Origin: Zygnema cylindricum
Lineage: Eukaryota; Streptophyta; Zygnematophyceae; Zygnematales; Zygnemataceae
Assembly: GCA_037447655.1 (NCBI GenBank)
Contig: JBBHKE010001156.1
Location: 78,811-142,810, forward strand
DNA: 64,000 nt
Direction of reading: 5' to 3'
The first letter of the stretch is position 1, and every line of letters begins with the position of its first letter. The notes under the pieces were generated by a model. It did no database searches. It saw only the letters and a list, made by a program, of their open reading frames with translations, and was not told the origin of the DNA. Position numbers and translations under genes: made by a program. Shown here piece after piece: positions 21,756 through 33,141 of this stretch.

Positions 21756-22995
21756 CACATCGAAAACATACACGAACATTAGGGTTTGTTGGTAATGTTC
21801 CCATGGCTGGAGTCCTTGGGTGTCTCGGATTGGGCCATGGGATGCGTGGATTAGGATTCGGGTTTGCATTAGGAGAAGATTTGGGTCGCTCATGAGCGTC
21901 CCACTAGTTGGTCTGCATTTCATACCGTAAGGCATACTATGCAGCCTGCTCGAAGGTAAATTTGAGGACATATGCCTCAATCAAATGGCTTTGAATGAAA
22001 CGTCGAGATTAGGTGGGAAATTGCCCCACAAATTTCTGAACTGCCTCTGCGTCTGACATGAGATCTGGCGTTGCTTCACGTAATGTTTCCATACGTGCTC
22101 GCAATGCCGGAGCGGTTTCGCCCGGGCAACTTTCGAAATTCATTAGTTCTTTAACCTGATCGAGATTCTGCATTCGGTACTCTTCTTGTAATAAACTGAA
22201 AACAAATGATACTGGATCCTTTAGAGGAACCAACATTGCAGGGCGGGCTGGAATTGCAGCCCGAGCCGCAACGGCGAACTGATGAGGGACCTCAGGTGTT
22301 TTAGGTGAAATTTCGTTACCTGCAGAGTCATAAACTGCGGGTACCGCAGCTTGGAAAAGAATTTTTGGACTGCCTGTTATGGCTAAAGATCCAGAATATG
22401 CGGGTGCCATTTCTGTCATAGCACAAATTGCCGCATATTTCCGTGTATATAGAGATAGGGCAGATCCCCTAAGGTATCGCCCAAGTAACAAAAAAGCAAC
22501 TCGTAAATCATAACGGTCTTGATACCGGAATGCGAGATCGCGCATCTCGGTATCAAAAAGCATTCGAAAATGTGACAAGGACATAGTGTCCTTGAGACCG
22601 GAAAAACAAAACTGATTTCTACCTCCTCCTGTGTCTATAGGCGAGGCCATATCCCCAAAATAGGAATCGGAGTTTGTGTGTATATTATCGCTCAAAGGCA
22701 AAAGCGAAGGTGGTAGATTTATATCCCTGATATCAAAAGAGTCTATATCCGAATCTTCCCCCCAGCTATGGGAAGAGGATGAGGAGACAGATGATGTAGA
22801 TCTATATGTAGTGGTAATACCAGATCTAGAGTCAGGTGAACTCGTAAGCTGAGACTGAGCAGACTGACCAGTATGACCTAAAAGCTGGACAGGAGGTGAG
22901 CGAGCGGGAATCAAATCCCGATCCGGTCCACGGTAAAGACTGGAGCTCCTAGTGGTACCAGCTGGAAACAGTAAATTGTTCCAGTCTGTTGGCAT
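21756..22995 (-). pseudogene. gag: Element K: gag with the first half of a zinc knuckle
   Basis: A 328-codon open frame (22995-22009) starts with a Ser/Thr-rich N-terminus, then an acidic segment and a helical capsid-like region (DTMSLSHFRMLFDTEMRDL, FLLLGRYLRGSALSLYT, VSFVFSLLQEEYRMQN, ALRARMETLREATPD). After a frame end at 22009, similarity to a gag tail continues to 21756, ending RVCFRCGN, the first CX2C of a zinc knuckle. The other half (NNHDSRSC) lies at 18330 on the far side of J, so J split this knuckle. Which Pfam gag family it belongs to cannot be told by eye. Confidence 0.65.
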
Positions 22996-23850
22996 GTAAA
23001 TAGACAGTCGTCTTATCCGGATGCAACTAGATGCCGGACCCTACTCAGGGTCATTGTGCAAATGCCCACCGCCAGATCTAATAATCAAATCACATAGGCA
23101 GTCTTCAAATTCACGCAAAAAAGCACCCACGCAAACAATTACCCCCGTAAACGATTTGATCTATTCTGTATCACCGGGGTTAGTCTAATCGTGAACACCC
23201 CTAACAAGGTTGTTCACAGCCAGATCTAAGCAATACCACAATAAGTCATTTCAAGCCACTCCAAGAAAAAACATGTCACCTATGCAAGAGCAATACCACA
23301 ATAAGTCATTTCAAGCCACTCCAAGAAAAAACATGTCACCTATGCAAGGCCACTTGTGGCCAGATTGAATGAAACAGGAAACTATTCAAGGCCCATAAGG
23401 CCAGATGTAGTAAAACATGAAACTATCTAAGGCCCACAAGGCCAGATGTAATAAAACAGGAAATTATCCAGGCCCAACAAGGCCAGATGTAATAGACAAA
23501 AAGTCGTTATCCAAGACCAATCACGGTCAGATCTTAAGAAAATGCAACCACAATGCCTATGCGGAAAGGAAAGCACAGCCTTCGGTTGGATCCTAACCCC
23601 TCTAGGTTACCGCACTTAACAACCTATCACGCGCGTGCAACCACAAGGACCCGACTACTCACCTGGACCGATAGCACCAAATATGATACTGCAAGCTCCA
23701 CTTCCTATCCAATTCCAAGTTGTCGAGAAACACCACAGCTCAATGACCAACTTAGTTAGTAGCCTGTTACGACATGCGTGTCAACACTATGCCACGCTCT
23801 GCCCGTCTATAAACCAATGATAATTTGCGTGAAAATTTGTGCAACCTAAT
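22996..23850 (-). repeat. Probable K leader/LTR region with tandem repeats
   Basis: A 58-bp unit (caataccacaataagtcatt…) is duplicated at ~23231-23347. It is followed by about five imperfect ~53-bp units (aaggccagatgtaataaaac) at 23345-23545. The region is upstream of K gag and is a likely leader or LTR, but I could not find its ends. Confidence 0.4.
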
Positions 23851-24227
23851 ATGTATATACGGTCGATGTCAGACTGTACATAAATGTACCTTTTCAAGTG
23901 AAAAATTTTCAAATAATGAAATAAATCAGACGCGCACGTATAGGAACGTACGCTCAAAACACGCGATTATTCTGGCACGTAAATTAGTTTGAAATGTACG
24001 GATATTTAAATTTCACGACTGCGTACGATTTCTTATGTTTTGTACGGATACATATATTAATGTTTATTTTCTTACGACGAATATTCTATTTTTGCTATTC
24101 CCAAATTAGCATAATGCCGAAATTAGAATACACCCATTTAAAAAAAATCAAATTCTTAATTAACATCAATTACTGTGTATTTTCTTCTACGTTAGTCAAT
24201 CTTTGACATTAATAACTATTCGCGGTG
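23840..24227 (-). mobile_element. Left-truncated copy of a TIR element related to 25785-26304
   Basis: About 390 bp align with the right part of the element at 25785-26304 (e.g. aatcagacgcgcacg, acggatacatatattaatg). It ends in attcgcggtg followed by TA, but no matching left terminus is visible. Confidence 0.6.
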
Positions 24228-25784
24228 TAGTAGAAGCAAAATGGCTTTGTAGTCAGTTCCACTTTTAACTTTTCCTGATTTCTAGTGTCCCAAGCTTCGA
24301 GCTTTCTACACTTCCCCGCATTAAAACACTTTCGCATGCAGTCCATAAACACTTAGGGAATACGGTTTAATCTCAAGTATAGTACTGAACTTATCATGGT
24401 GCAGTACGACGATGAGGGTTGGTCTCCATGTACATGAAGCTTAAGGGAATTACTTTTTTGTTAGCGCAGATCCAACGGACCCATATTTTAGGTGTCCCTT
24501 TTGTGTAACAAAAATAATTGTTACTTAAAGGTGTGACGATTGTATATGTTGACAATACTCGTGACGTTTGTCAACGTCTACAATTTGTGAAGAGGCACCC
24601 GATTGTTTACAATTTGTGATGACGCTCCCATTTGTTCAAAAATTGTCAGTGACGTCGCCTATTTTTATGTGACATTTGTAGACATTTACCTTTTCAACCC
24701 TTTGTCCATGGATGTTGTCCATTGCTGACTCTGCCTTCCCTGTACGGCTGCCTTTTTGGCAATTTCCACCCGCTTTGAATCTCTCTACCTATTTGAGAAA
24801 CCTATCTCATATTTGATAAAGTTACAAGAAGTTGAAGTTTTTCTTTTATTCCCTAATGGATGCGTTGATTTTTCCATTCTTATGTAAAGACTTAAAAGAA
24901 AAACAAAGAAAAATAATAACAATAATCATAATAAAATTTCGCCTTCGTCCATGTTAAAAAACATAGCAATGATAATTGTGGGTTTTCATTTTTTTAAGGC
25001 AAAAAAAAAATCTCCAGCTTCCCACCGGTCTAGCTTCCCACCGGTCTGCGTAAAGCCGTCTGGTGGAAGGACGAGGAATAGTGAAGTTTGAAGGAGAGAA
25101 TGTGAGGTTGCATGAGAGAGGTGGCGCGTGCGACTTGCTGGGGCGTCCTCAAAGATTTCTCAAGATTTTGTCAAATGGCATCGATTTTTCAAATCCCTAG
25201 AATGAAAAATTACGTACTCAACGAAACGCGACAAAACAAAGTAAATTGTGTACTTTGATGGATGCAAACGGACAAAAAATAACGAATACTGCATCTTTCG
25301 CCGTTGCTTGAATTCGTTTGAAATTTGTGTAATTTTTTTTACACGTGCGAATGCGTGTTCCTATTTTATTTGGAAAATACTTTGTTTTAAAACATACCTT
25401 CCTTGTATTTTAAAGAAAAGTTTGAAGATGACTTTTTTTGGCGTGTCCGTGGGTCGAAGAACACAAGACGACAACATGTAGTACATCTTAAGTTCGATGA
25501 TGACGCAAAATGTACTTCTCACTTTTTCTATTTTTTTGTACGGTTGAAACTTTCGTGGACTCTAAGCTTTACAAGAAAAAGACAGAAAAAAACCCTTACT
25601 TAGGCACATGGAGACGCAAAAAACCCTTACTTAGGCACATGGAGACGCACCCTGAGCTTGCCGCAAACTTGTACAATGCAAGGAGTACACCGCTTTGAAG
25701 CATTCAGTTTCACACGACATACCTCACTTGTAGCCAAGAAAACAGCCTTGCAGCGCAAAATGCCAAAAATACTTTTCTACGGTA
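24228..25784. other. No gene seen
   Basis: AT-rich sequence with two small tandem duplications: agcttcccaccggtct (~25017-25046) and a ~31-bp unit acccttacttaggcacatgg (~25590-25650). Short open frames at 25248-25698 have no family resemblance. Confidence 0.4.
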
Positions 25785-26304
25785 CACCGCGAATTGTTAT
25801 TAGTGTCAATAACTCTAGTTTGGGTTCTTAAAATTTTGATTTTTTTCCTCAAATAGGATACATGATTTTAATTTTTCCTTGACGTTAATTAAGGTACCGT
25901 ACAAAATAGCGTAAAGAACGAAAGTACAATAAGATCGAAATAGTGTGGTGTATGGTCAATGTCAGACCGTACATAAATGTACCTTTTCCAATGAAAATTT
26001 TACAAAAAATGAATTAAATCAGACGCGCACGCATAGGAACGTGCGCTCAAAAAACGGGATTAATTTGACATGTACGGATTTAATATTTCACAACGGCGTA
26101 CGATTTCTAATTTTATGTACGGATACATATATTAATGTATATAATCTTACGGCGAACATTCCATTTTTGCTGTTCCCAAATTAGCATTAAGCCGAAATTA
26201 GAATACGCCTTTTAAAAAAAAAAATCAAATTCTTAATTAGCATCAATTACGGTAAATTTTATTCAACACTATTTAAACTTTGACAGTAATAACGATTCGC
26301 GGTG
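25785..26304. mobile_element. MITE-like element with CACCGCGAAT ends
   Basis: Left end caccgcgaattgttattag and right end (reverse) caccgcgaatcgttattac form ~24-bp terminal inverted repeats with two mismatches. It is flanked by TA and TT. 520 bp, no coding sequence. Confidence 0.65.
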
Positions 26305-26439
26305 TTCCGTACTTTACCGTACCGTAGTGAAAATCCCGGGTACGATCCGCCTGTCAGTTCCACATTTCGTACAATGTCGGCGTGTCTTGTCCTATGCTTC
26401 TCGCAACCCTATTTTTTCTCCTCTCAAGTTTCAACCTTA

Positions 26440-26890
26440 CATGACTCTGACCTCTAGCCCTAAATTATTCTTTGCTCACTCTTGAAATCTCTGAACCCTG
26501 GAAACCTCTCATCGCACTTGAAACTTGAAAACTTCTTCTCACTCTAAAATAAAATCATTTTGGCTCTCAAATATCTGAACCCTAACGTCATTTATGTGCT
26601 CTTAAAAGTCTCTCTCTCTCTAAAATCGTTACGTGCTCTAAAACCTCTCAACCTCAACATCTTTCTGCGCTCCAAGTTTCTAAATTCTAATATCATTCTG
26701 TCAATTTTACGACCCTAAAAAACCGTAAAAAAATTCTTGAAATCTCTCTGCGCCCTAATACTGTAACCCTAAACCAGAAAAAACCAAAAAACCACTCTAA
26801 AAGTAAACCCCAAACCTTCAACCTAAAAGTTTCTAACCTAAAACCATTCTTCTGTCCTGAACCCTAAACCACGGACTAGCAACACGGTTT
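26440..26890 (+). promoter_or_regulatory. Telo-box-like, CT-rich upstream region
   Basis: Contains many AACCCTA/ACCCTAAA words (e.g. gaaccctaacg, aaccctaaacc, tgaaccctaaacc) among ctctc runs. Such telo-boxes are common in plant promoters. They support, weakly, a gene starting near 26918. Confidence 0.3.
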
Positions 26891-26917
26891 AGATTTTGAG
26901 GCGAGGTATTGCGCCGC

Positions 26918-27932
26918 ATGGCAGCCATGGCGGAACACAGAGGAGGGAGAGGAGAGAGAGGAAACAGGGGAGAGGGAGGAGGAGAAGGCATGGTCATCCA
27001 GAAGATCATTTTACGGAGGACCGAGGCCTCTCTAAGAAAGGAGGAAGTCCTCCTGCTTCGGTACTCGCTCTCTCTCTCTCTCCCTCTCTCTCTCTCTCTC
27101 CCTTTCTCTCTCTCCCCCCCTCTCTCTCTCTCTCTTCCCTCCTTCCCTCCTTCACTACTTCCCCTCCCAGGATGATGCTACTGGCTAGAATCAGAAAATT
27201 AGAATTTTGATTCCATCCTAAACCTATTATTATTTTTTTAGGGTTTTTTAAACCCTGAAAAAAACTCCTTTCTGGCTTTTCGCACCACAACTCATCTAAT
27301 AGTGTGGTTTCATGTGAATGCAAAAATGGAGATTTTTGTTAATCACACATCTTCTGAAATTTATTATAAACCAATAGTAGGAGAATTGGAGATTGATCCA
27401 ATTATTGGAAATTTTGTAGTTTTTTATCCAATTATTGAGCCATTTTTATGAATTTTGGGGGGTGGAGGCAAGCAGGAATGTTTGAGGTTTGTGGTAATTA
27501 GTGTAGTCACGAGGGGGTGGAGGGAAGCACTGTTTTGTGAATTTTGTGGTAATCAGTGACGTCAAAGGGGGTGGAGGGAAGCAGAAAATTTTGATTTGTT
27601 TTTTCTAATTAGTGTGGTCAAGGTGGGCAGGGAAAAGCTGGAACCTGTGAATTTTGTTTCGATTTGTGTAGTCAAGAGGGGGTGGAGGGAAGCTGGGTTT
27701 TGTGAATTTTGTGGTAATTAGTGTTGTCAAAAGGGGGTGGAGCGAAGCAGAAATTTGTGGTTTTTTTCATCTAATTAGTGTGGTCAAGGAGGGTAAGGTA
27801 GCAAAAATTCGTAAATCGTGTTAATTAGTGTGGTCAAGGGGGGTGGAGGGAAGCAGGGGCCGGTGAGCGGTGAAAGGAGGCGTATAGAGGATGCCGTGGA
27901 GAAGGCAAAAAGGCTATTAGCAGCCTCCAAGG
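26918..27932 (+). CDS. Doubtful host gene model, two candidate exons
   Basis: Candidate exon 1 starts at ATG 26918 (MAAMAEHRGGRGERGNRGEG, Gly/Arg-rich) and runs to ~27059, before a gtactc donor. Candidate exon 2 (27863-27932) follows a ggtggagggaagcag acceptor and reads SGERRRIEDAVEKAKRLLAA, a charged helix, up to a gtgtgg donor. The phases of the two exons do not match with these borders; the other frame of exon 1 fits in phase but lacks an ATG. I do not recognise the protein. It may be an RNA-binding-type protein, or spurious. Confidence 0.25.
27064..27155 (+). repeat. CT dinucleotide-rich microsatellite
   Basis: Long (CT)n with ccctctct interruptions. The frames through it (poly Ser-Leu) are low-complexity artefacts. 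Confidence 0.9.
27455..27865 (+). repeat. Tandem ~60-nt array ending in GTGGAGGGAAGCAG
   Basis: About seven imperfect units combine gtgaattttgtggtaatta, gtgtggtcaag and gggggtggagggaagcag. Each resembles the G-rich 3' splice sites of the LRR gene downstream, and the last unit abuts candidate exon 2 of the doubtful gene. Confidence 0.75.
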
Positions 27933-27937
27933 TGTGG

Positions 27938-27997
27938 GGAAGAGGGAGAGGGAGAGGGAGGGAGAGGGAGAGAGGGAGGGAGAGGGAGAGAGGGAGG
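27938..27997 (+). repeat. GGGAGA hexamer-type microsatellite
   Basis: Purine-only run of gggaga/gggagg units. Confidence 0.9.
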
Positions 27998-28369
27998 GTT
28001 AGCTCATCGATTTTTAGTAAGGCAGTGTTCTATTCACCTCAACTTTTAAACCATTTTAGGGTTGAAACACGACTTCTATTAATGTAGCAGTTATAGTTTT
28101 ATTATAATGCCAACATAGAAAATAGGTCTTGTGATTATTTCAGTGTTATGAATGTAGTGTTGTTATTCCTACCTGTCTAATTTTGAGACCCACCTTTTTT
28201 GCTCCATGAAGAACATGACGTGACGTAAAGTAGTTGTGCTTGTAGCGATCTACTCTGTATGCCATTATTATTAAATTTGGTGAATTTCCCTTGATTTGAA
28301 TTAACTACACTAAATTATGTTGTTGCCACGTGGCTCGTAATGGGTTGTTTAGCTAAAAGAGTGTTAGAA

Positions 28370-28403
28370 AAAGAGTGTTAAAAGAGTGTTAAAAGAGTGT
28401 TAT
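28370..28403 (+). repeat. Short tandem repeat aaaagagtgtta
   Basis: Three consecutive near-perfect copies of agaaaaagagtgtta/aaaagagtgtta. Confidence 0.8.
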
Positions 28404-28987
28404 CAACAATATATTGTGGATCGCATCTAGCGTGAATGGCACTATATCGGTGCCCCTTAATTCTAGCCTTTGAACCTAAAATTGTATCAACCAAAAAAAA
28501 AAGCTACGTCATTTGTCATTTGGAACTGAATAAGAGTCAATAGCTACAAAAATAAATGTCACGTCGATAATTTCTTTTCTCTAATACCGATTCACGGTGT
28601 GATTTAAGATTTCGGGTGAGACCACTTGTTCGAGTTAGAATGATTACCGCTAAAAGTGAGGGCGACTGTAGTGTTTTTGGAGTGGTGTGTTTTGCACTTT
28701 TTGCTGCTTCCCATGCCGCGTCGAAAAAACAGCTTACCAGATGTTCCTCTCCCTTGCCCTCAGTCTCTCGCACTCACTTCTCACACTCCTCCCTCGCTTC
28801 TCGCTCTCTCCTTCTCCCTCTCCCTCCCCTCCTCCCCTCTCTCTCGTTCTTTCTCTATGACATGTTGAGTGAAACTTACGAATTTGTATCGCTTAAATGC
28901 ATAAATTTTTAGATTTTTACAGGGCAAGCTCAATTGGAAGTTAATAGCTTCACAAACTGCAAAATGGGGGGATTTACTAGTGCGTCG

Positions 28988-29150
28988 CTCTTTCTCTTTC
29001 TCTCCTTCTCCCTCTCCCTCTCACTCTCCCTCTCCCTCTCCCTCTCCCTCTCCTTCTCCTTCTCCCTCTCCCTTTCCCTCTCCCTCTCCCTCTCCCTCTC
29101 CCTCTCCCTCTCCCTCTCCCTCTCCCTCTCCCTCTCCCTCTCTTTCTCAG
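28988..29150 (+). repeat. CTCTCC hexamer microsatellite
   Basis: About 25 units of ctctcc with few interruptions. The Ser-Leu and Ser-Pro frames across it are artefacts. A shorter run of the same hexamer lies at 36027-36060 upstream of the LRR gene. Confidence 0.95.
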
Positions 29151-29376
29151 CGAACTACCGAACCTCGGTCCGGAACATTTCTTTCATTAACAATTTTCTG
29201 GTGTTTCCTGAAACTGCTTTAAAAGCAGATTCAAATGAATAAACCTAGTTGATTAAACCAGATTCACATTTTTTTCTTCCGAAAGGTGCGACAGTTTGAT
29301 TAGAAACTTAATTAAGATGAGCGATTTAGTAAGTGGAGAATGAAACGAATATTGAAGATTCGTTTTTTGTTGCAGG

Positions 29377-29994
29377 ATTGCTGGGAGATTTCTCTTTCTC
29401 CCAAAACCGAGGGTAAAAAAAAAACCGGTGCCTCTTCGGACGTCAGATTTTAAACGACCGTCTTCGCGACAAAAAATTGTTTATTCCAACAAATCAAACG
29501 GGACGCTGAATAATATCCATATTTCCAGAGACAACGATTTGAATTTTTCAAGCGAGAAAGTTACAAGCGATAAATTTTTAAGCGAGAAGCTTTCAAGCAA
29601 GAATTTTTCAACCGAGAATTTTTCAAGCGAGAAAGTTTTGAGTGAGAAAATTTCGAGTGGGAAAGTGTTAAGTGAAAAGTTTGACGAGTCCGGAGACTTA
29701 AGAATGGAAAAATGTACGGAATTCAAAGAGAAACCCTATGCTGTTAATAGTGAAAAAGAAACAAAAAAACCGAGTTTCTATCCTTTTAGGAGAGGGAGAA
29801 GTTGGAGAGATATGGGTAGCGATGATAATAACGCCAAATTTTCGTACTTTCCAAGTTCGAAGATGTACTTGTGTTTTTGCCCATTTTTTGTACGTCGTAA
29901 TATTTTCTCGTTGCAAGTCCCATTTTTTGTGAAAACAATGAAAAAAATCCCTTACTTACACACCCTAAGTGATCTCACCGTGGAGCTCACATAA
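29377..29994 (+). CDS. Unrecognised open frame with pentapeptide repeats
   Basis: The frame is open from a gttgcag acceptor-like site at 29376 to 29994; the first ATG is absent and the frame enters through KPVPLRTSDFKRP. Residues encoded at ~29545-29690 form about nine pentapeptides of the type [K/N][F/V/L]xS[E/K] (e.g. NFSSEKVLSEKISSGKVLSE), encoded by a 15-nt tandem repeat. The C-terminal part is unlike a globular domain. It may be a terminal exon of an unknown gene or a chance frame over a minisatellite. Confidence 0.25.
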   Translation: MAGRFLFLPKPRVKKKPVPLRTSDFKRPSSRQKIVYSNKSNGTLNNIHISRDNDLNFSSEKVTSDKFLSEKLSSKNFSTENFSSEKVLSEKISSGKVLSEKFDESGDLRMEKCTEFKEKPYAVNSEKETKKPSFYPFRRGRSWRDMGSDDNNAKFSYFPSSKMYLCFCPFFVRRNIFSLQVPFFVKTMKKIPYLHTLSDLTVELT

Positions 29995-29999
29995 CGACA

Positions 30000-30591
30000 A
30001 AAAATGACTGTCTGCAACACTTTTTGAACGGTCGACATTTAATGTCGGATTTAATCCGACGGCGCACGTCGTCACCGAGATCGCGGAATGGTCACTTTGG
30101 ATTTTATGGACGTGGCATGACGTGGCGCCGCGTGGAAGGATGACATTCGGTCGCGGGAATTCCGGAGGAAATACGGACAAGTGGAAAAATGACACGCGTC
30201 CACTCAAGAGCCTTGTCGTACACCGGCCGTACAGAAAGTACATCGGCCATAGTACCTTTCTGTACTTTATAGTAATACGATTGGTTCGTACTATAGTAAA
30301 TAGGGGTTGTGAGAGGGATTTAAGACTTAGGAAATATTTGGTAGATAAACACCTCTCTCTAAGAGAGCTTTGTATAAATTCGCATTTTTGCCGGCTCATA
30401 ACTTATCGCCTAGTTGGTCGTTTTCAGTGATTCTTTTTGCTACGGACTCAGAGGAGTCCAGGCTACTCGAGGTGCAATCAAATTGTCAGTTTGCCTTCTT
30501 GGGCAGAAGTGGTCGTGGCTTAAAGTGGGTTAGTTAAATACTATCTAGAGGCTTCCATATTCTGTAGTCCAATGGAGGACACAGAATTGCA
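30000..30591 (+). repeat. Partial C-family LTR, 3' portion
   Basis: Sequence from ~30020 (tttaatgtcggatttaatcc) to cacagaattgca at 30591 matches the 3' part of the LTRs at 124-1141 and 56775-57767 in opposite orientation. The 5' part, including the tRNA-like module, is missing. No internal region is attached. Confidence 0.7.
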
Positions 30592-30870
30592 GCGCCATGT
30601 GCCACGCGCGCGGATATCTTTATTACTATTTAGGGTGTACAAATGTATCTTTCCGTAAATGGATTTCATTACATTACCAGGGCGTCCAACTTTAAGTAGT
30701 TTCTTACATCCATGTATTTTTTCTGAATGGCAAAGTTGATGGCACCTGTCAGCGTGTATAGCTGACAAAATTTTGTACAGAATGTAATTGCTTAACGTCT
30801 TGACACGTGTCTTAGAGGTCCACCTTAAAAGTACGAAATGGTACGAAAACGTGCGGGTTCCATTACACTA

Positions 30871-31487
30871 CACCGCCAATCGTGATTAGAGAAATGAAAA
30901 AATTAGAGTAAAAAAACAAAAAAAAACAATTAGAGTAATTGACGTTAATTTATGTGATAGAGCTTTTTCAACTATGAAGTTTACTCTATTTTATTTAGTT
31001 ATTTTATATTGGGTTATGTCGGCGATAATTATATCCGCGATAATTATGATCACTAAATTACTCAGACGTACAAAATGTGTCAGTCCAATATAGTATTGAC
31101 GCCATTATGACGCTAATAATATTTGTCGCATTGAATGTCAGTTAATGTTCACACTGGCGACGATGATGTCAACGGACGAGAGTTATGTTAACGGCTTTTT
31201 TTCGATGTGATTCATTTTTTTGTTTAGTGCGATTTCACGTGGGAGCGCGATTCTATTCAATCATTATTTGTACCTTTTGACTTGTAAAAGTACAATTTTG
31301 TTTTGTCAGACGTCGTCCGTACTCCACGCTATTTAAAAATAACCTATATTAGAATTTTTTACGCTAATTAAACCTCACCTAAATTAGAATAATGAAAAAT
31401 TAGAATCGATTACTCTATTTGATGTGATAGAGTCAAAATTTCGAGCGACCGAATTAGAGTAATTTACTCTAATTACGATTGGCGGTG
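30871..31487. mobile_element. MITE-like element with TA duplications and CACCGCC ends
   Basis: Left end caccgccaatcgtgattag and right end (reverse) caccgccaatcgtaattag match with one mismatch. TA flanks both ends (30869-30870 and 31488-31489). 617 bp, AT-rich, no open frame. TA duplication fits Tc1/mariner-type mobilisation, but the superfamily is not proven. Confidence 0.7.
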
Positions 31488-31619
31488 TACAGTACAGTAA
31501 ACTTTGTATCGCTATTACAGTTATAAACACGAACAGAGGTACAAGTCGTACGGCAACTTTTCGCTGACGTAGGTTCACCCTAATCGGAATGCGGTGTTCG
31601 AATCTGAAATTTTGTCTTA

Positions 31620-32060
31620 TCTTTCCGTGATGCTAGCTACGGAGACATGCCAAGCCACCGTTCCACCACCAGATTCATTTTGAAGATTGAAAGTGGAACA
31701 TGCTGCTGGAGCAACAAGCTTCAAAAGGTAAAAGCTCAGTCTACAATAGAGGCTGAATATATGGCAAGGAGTTCACCAGTCAAGGAGTTACTGTGGATAA
31801 AGTCCCTCCTTCAAGGACTTCATTTTATTGAACACGAACCTCAAATAGTGTGGTGTGACAACGAGGAAGCTATTGTAATTGCATCCAACCTGAGTCATTT
31901 CAAAAGCAAGCACATTGATATCAAGCTGCATTTTGTAAGAGAAAAGGTGATGAACAAAATGTTGAAACTTTTTTATCTGCCAGATGAGAAGATGGTAACA
32001 GTTATGATGACTAAGCCTTTACCTACACCTAAGTTGAAGTTTTGTAGGGAGAAATGTTAA
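31620..32060 (+). pseudogene. pol: Copia D: C-terminal RNase H
   Basis: Starts inside DASYGDMP and reads RFILKIESGTCCWSNKLQKV, QSTIEAEYMARSS, KELLWIKSLLQGLHF, VWCDNEEAIVIA and KHIDIKLHFVREKV, ending KLKFCREKC-stop at 32058-32060. The 5' part of the element is missing. The lineage differs from A/E/H (SSGVKELLWVKSL-type, closest to D' at 33150-34556). Confidence 0.85.
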
Positions 32061-32095
32061 CTCGATGGCTAAGAGAGTTTAAAGGTTTAGGGGAG

Positions 32096-32931
32096 TGTTG
32101 TTTTGAAATCCTTCAGTCCTCTCTATATCTTGTTGTTATTCTACCATGCTGCGCGAAGTCTAACATCGCAAGTGCAAACCTGGAGCACTCCACACTTTGT
32201 TGCTATGCTGCCATGCTGCGCTGATCTGACATCGCAGTTGCGCTGCTCTAACATCAGAGCTGCGCTGACAGATCATAGCAATCATAGCAGCCATAACAGC
32301 CTGCGCAAGAAAGATGTTCTGAACTTAGTCAATTTTTGTGTGTAGGATGAATTGTCAGGTACATGATTTAGTGTTGTATGTAACTCCAAAGGGAGTACAC
32401 AGATTCGGTGCACTTCAGGCACACGTGTCAGTTCATGAGGAAGTCAAGATTGGTTGTTCCAGACGAAGAAATATAGTTTCATTAGGGGACCGGATTTACC
32501 TGTGGAGGTTCATCTTCGGTGATGAAGGAACACGCGGACGACGGACGGAGTCATCTGTCATTTTTGGAAGAGAACTATTGACTGCACCGTCATTTTAGTA
32601 GACAAACTTTGACTGCGCACTTTTTCATTTTAGCGGTTGTCCGCTCTTAGATCACTGTAAATATTTTGTGTACGTTTGACGGCGGGGTTTTGTTTGATGA
32701 ATATTAGTGTACCGATCACCCACAATAATTGTGGTACAGCGTGATTAGCTGTAGGTTCACTTGTATATGTATGACTTAGATTATCTTTAGGAATTAGGAT
32801 TTATTGTATGAAAAACTGTGAAGCAGTTTTTGGGTTTTTTAATTCTAAGATCATTGTGATATCTTGGCAAAACCTTGTGAAATTATGCATGTGGTTTCTT
32901 TGGTGTATATTCATTATTGTGGCAAATTTGC
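32096..32931 (+). repeat. LTR of copia D
   Basis: Begins tgttgttttgaaatcc after a polypurine tract (gtttaggggag). The end at 32931 (aaatttgca) is my best guess. Bases 32140-32300 hold another CTGCG/ATAGCAGC-rich block like those at 1195-1395 and 49325-49440. Confidence 0.55.
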
Positions 32932-33026
32932 AGACCTAGGGTGTGTCTAGTTTGCTTGGGGTTTCATTGTGAAGTTGGTCTTTTGTGGGTTTTTGTGAGA
33001 GTTTCCTCTTTGCATAATTGATTTTC

Positions 33027-33083
33027 ATGGCAACTGCTAGTGCTTCTTCATCTTCTTGAGTTGAACCTGCTGCCTCAAATCAA
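33027..33083 (+). pseudogene. gag: Copia D family gag start
   Basis: ATG at 33027 begins MATASASSSS then a TGA and VEPAASNQHM, a gag N-terminus typical of plant copia elements. It follows the LTR and a ~95-nt leader, so a second D-type element began here before being cut at ~33083 by D'. Confidence 0.45.
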
Positions 33084-33141
33084 CACATGGCATCATAGCA
33101 ATGTAGCATGGAGAGAGGACTAAAGTTTTCCAAAAACAATA
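33084..33141 (-). repeat. Start of the D' 3' LTR, truncated
   Basis: Minus strand reads tattgtttttggaaaactttagtcctctc, homologous to the start of the D LTR. It is cut after ~58 bp where plus-strand D gag begins, giving a head-to-head junction. Confidence 0.6.

Noticed and set aside
23345-23545. CRISPR-like array
   Set aside because: Units are contiguous and diverged with no unique spacers, in an evidently eukaryotic retroelement leader.
26896-27210. Ser/Leu-rich proteins over CT runs (also 28934-29242, 28980-29222, 27006-27323)
   Set aside because: Low-complexity translations of microsatellites in several frames; no start context or domain.
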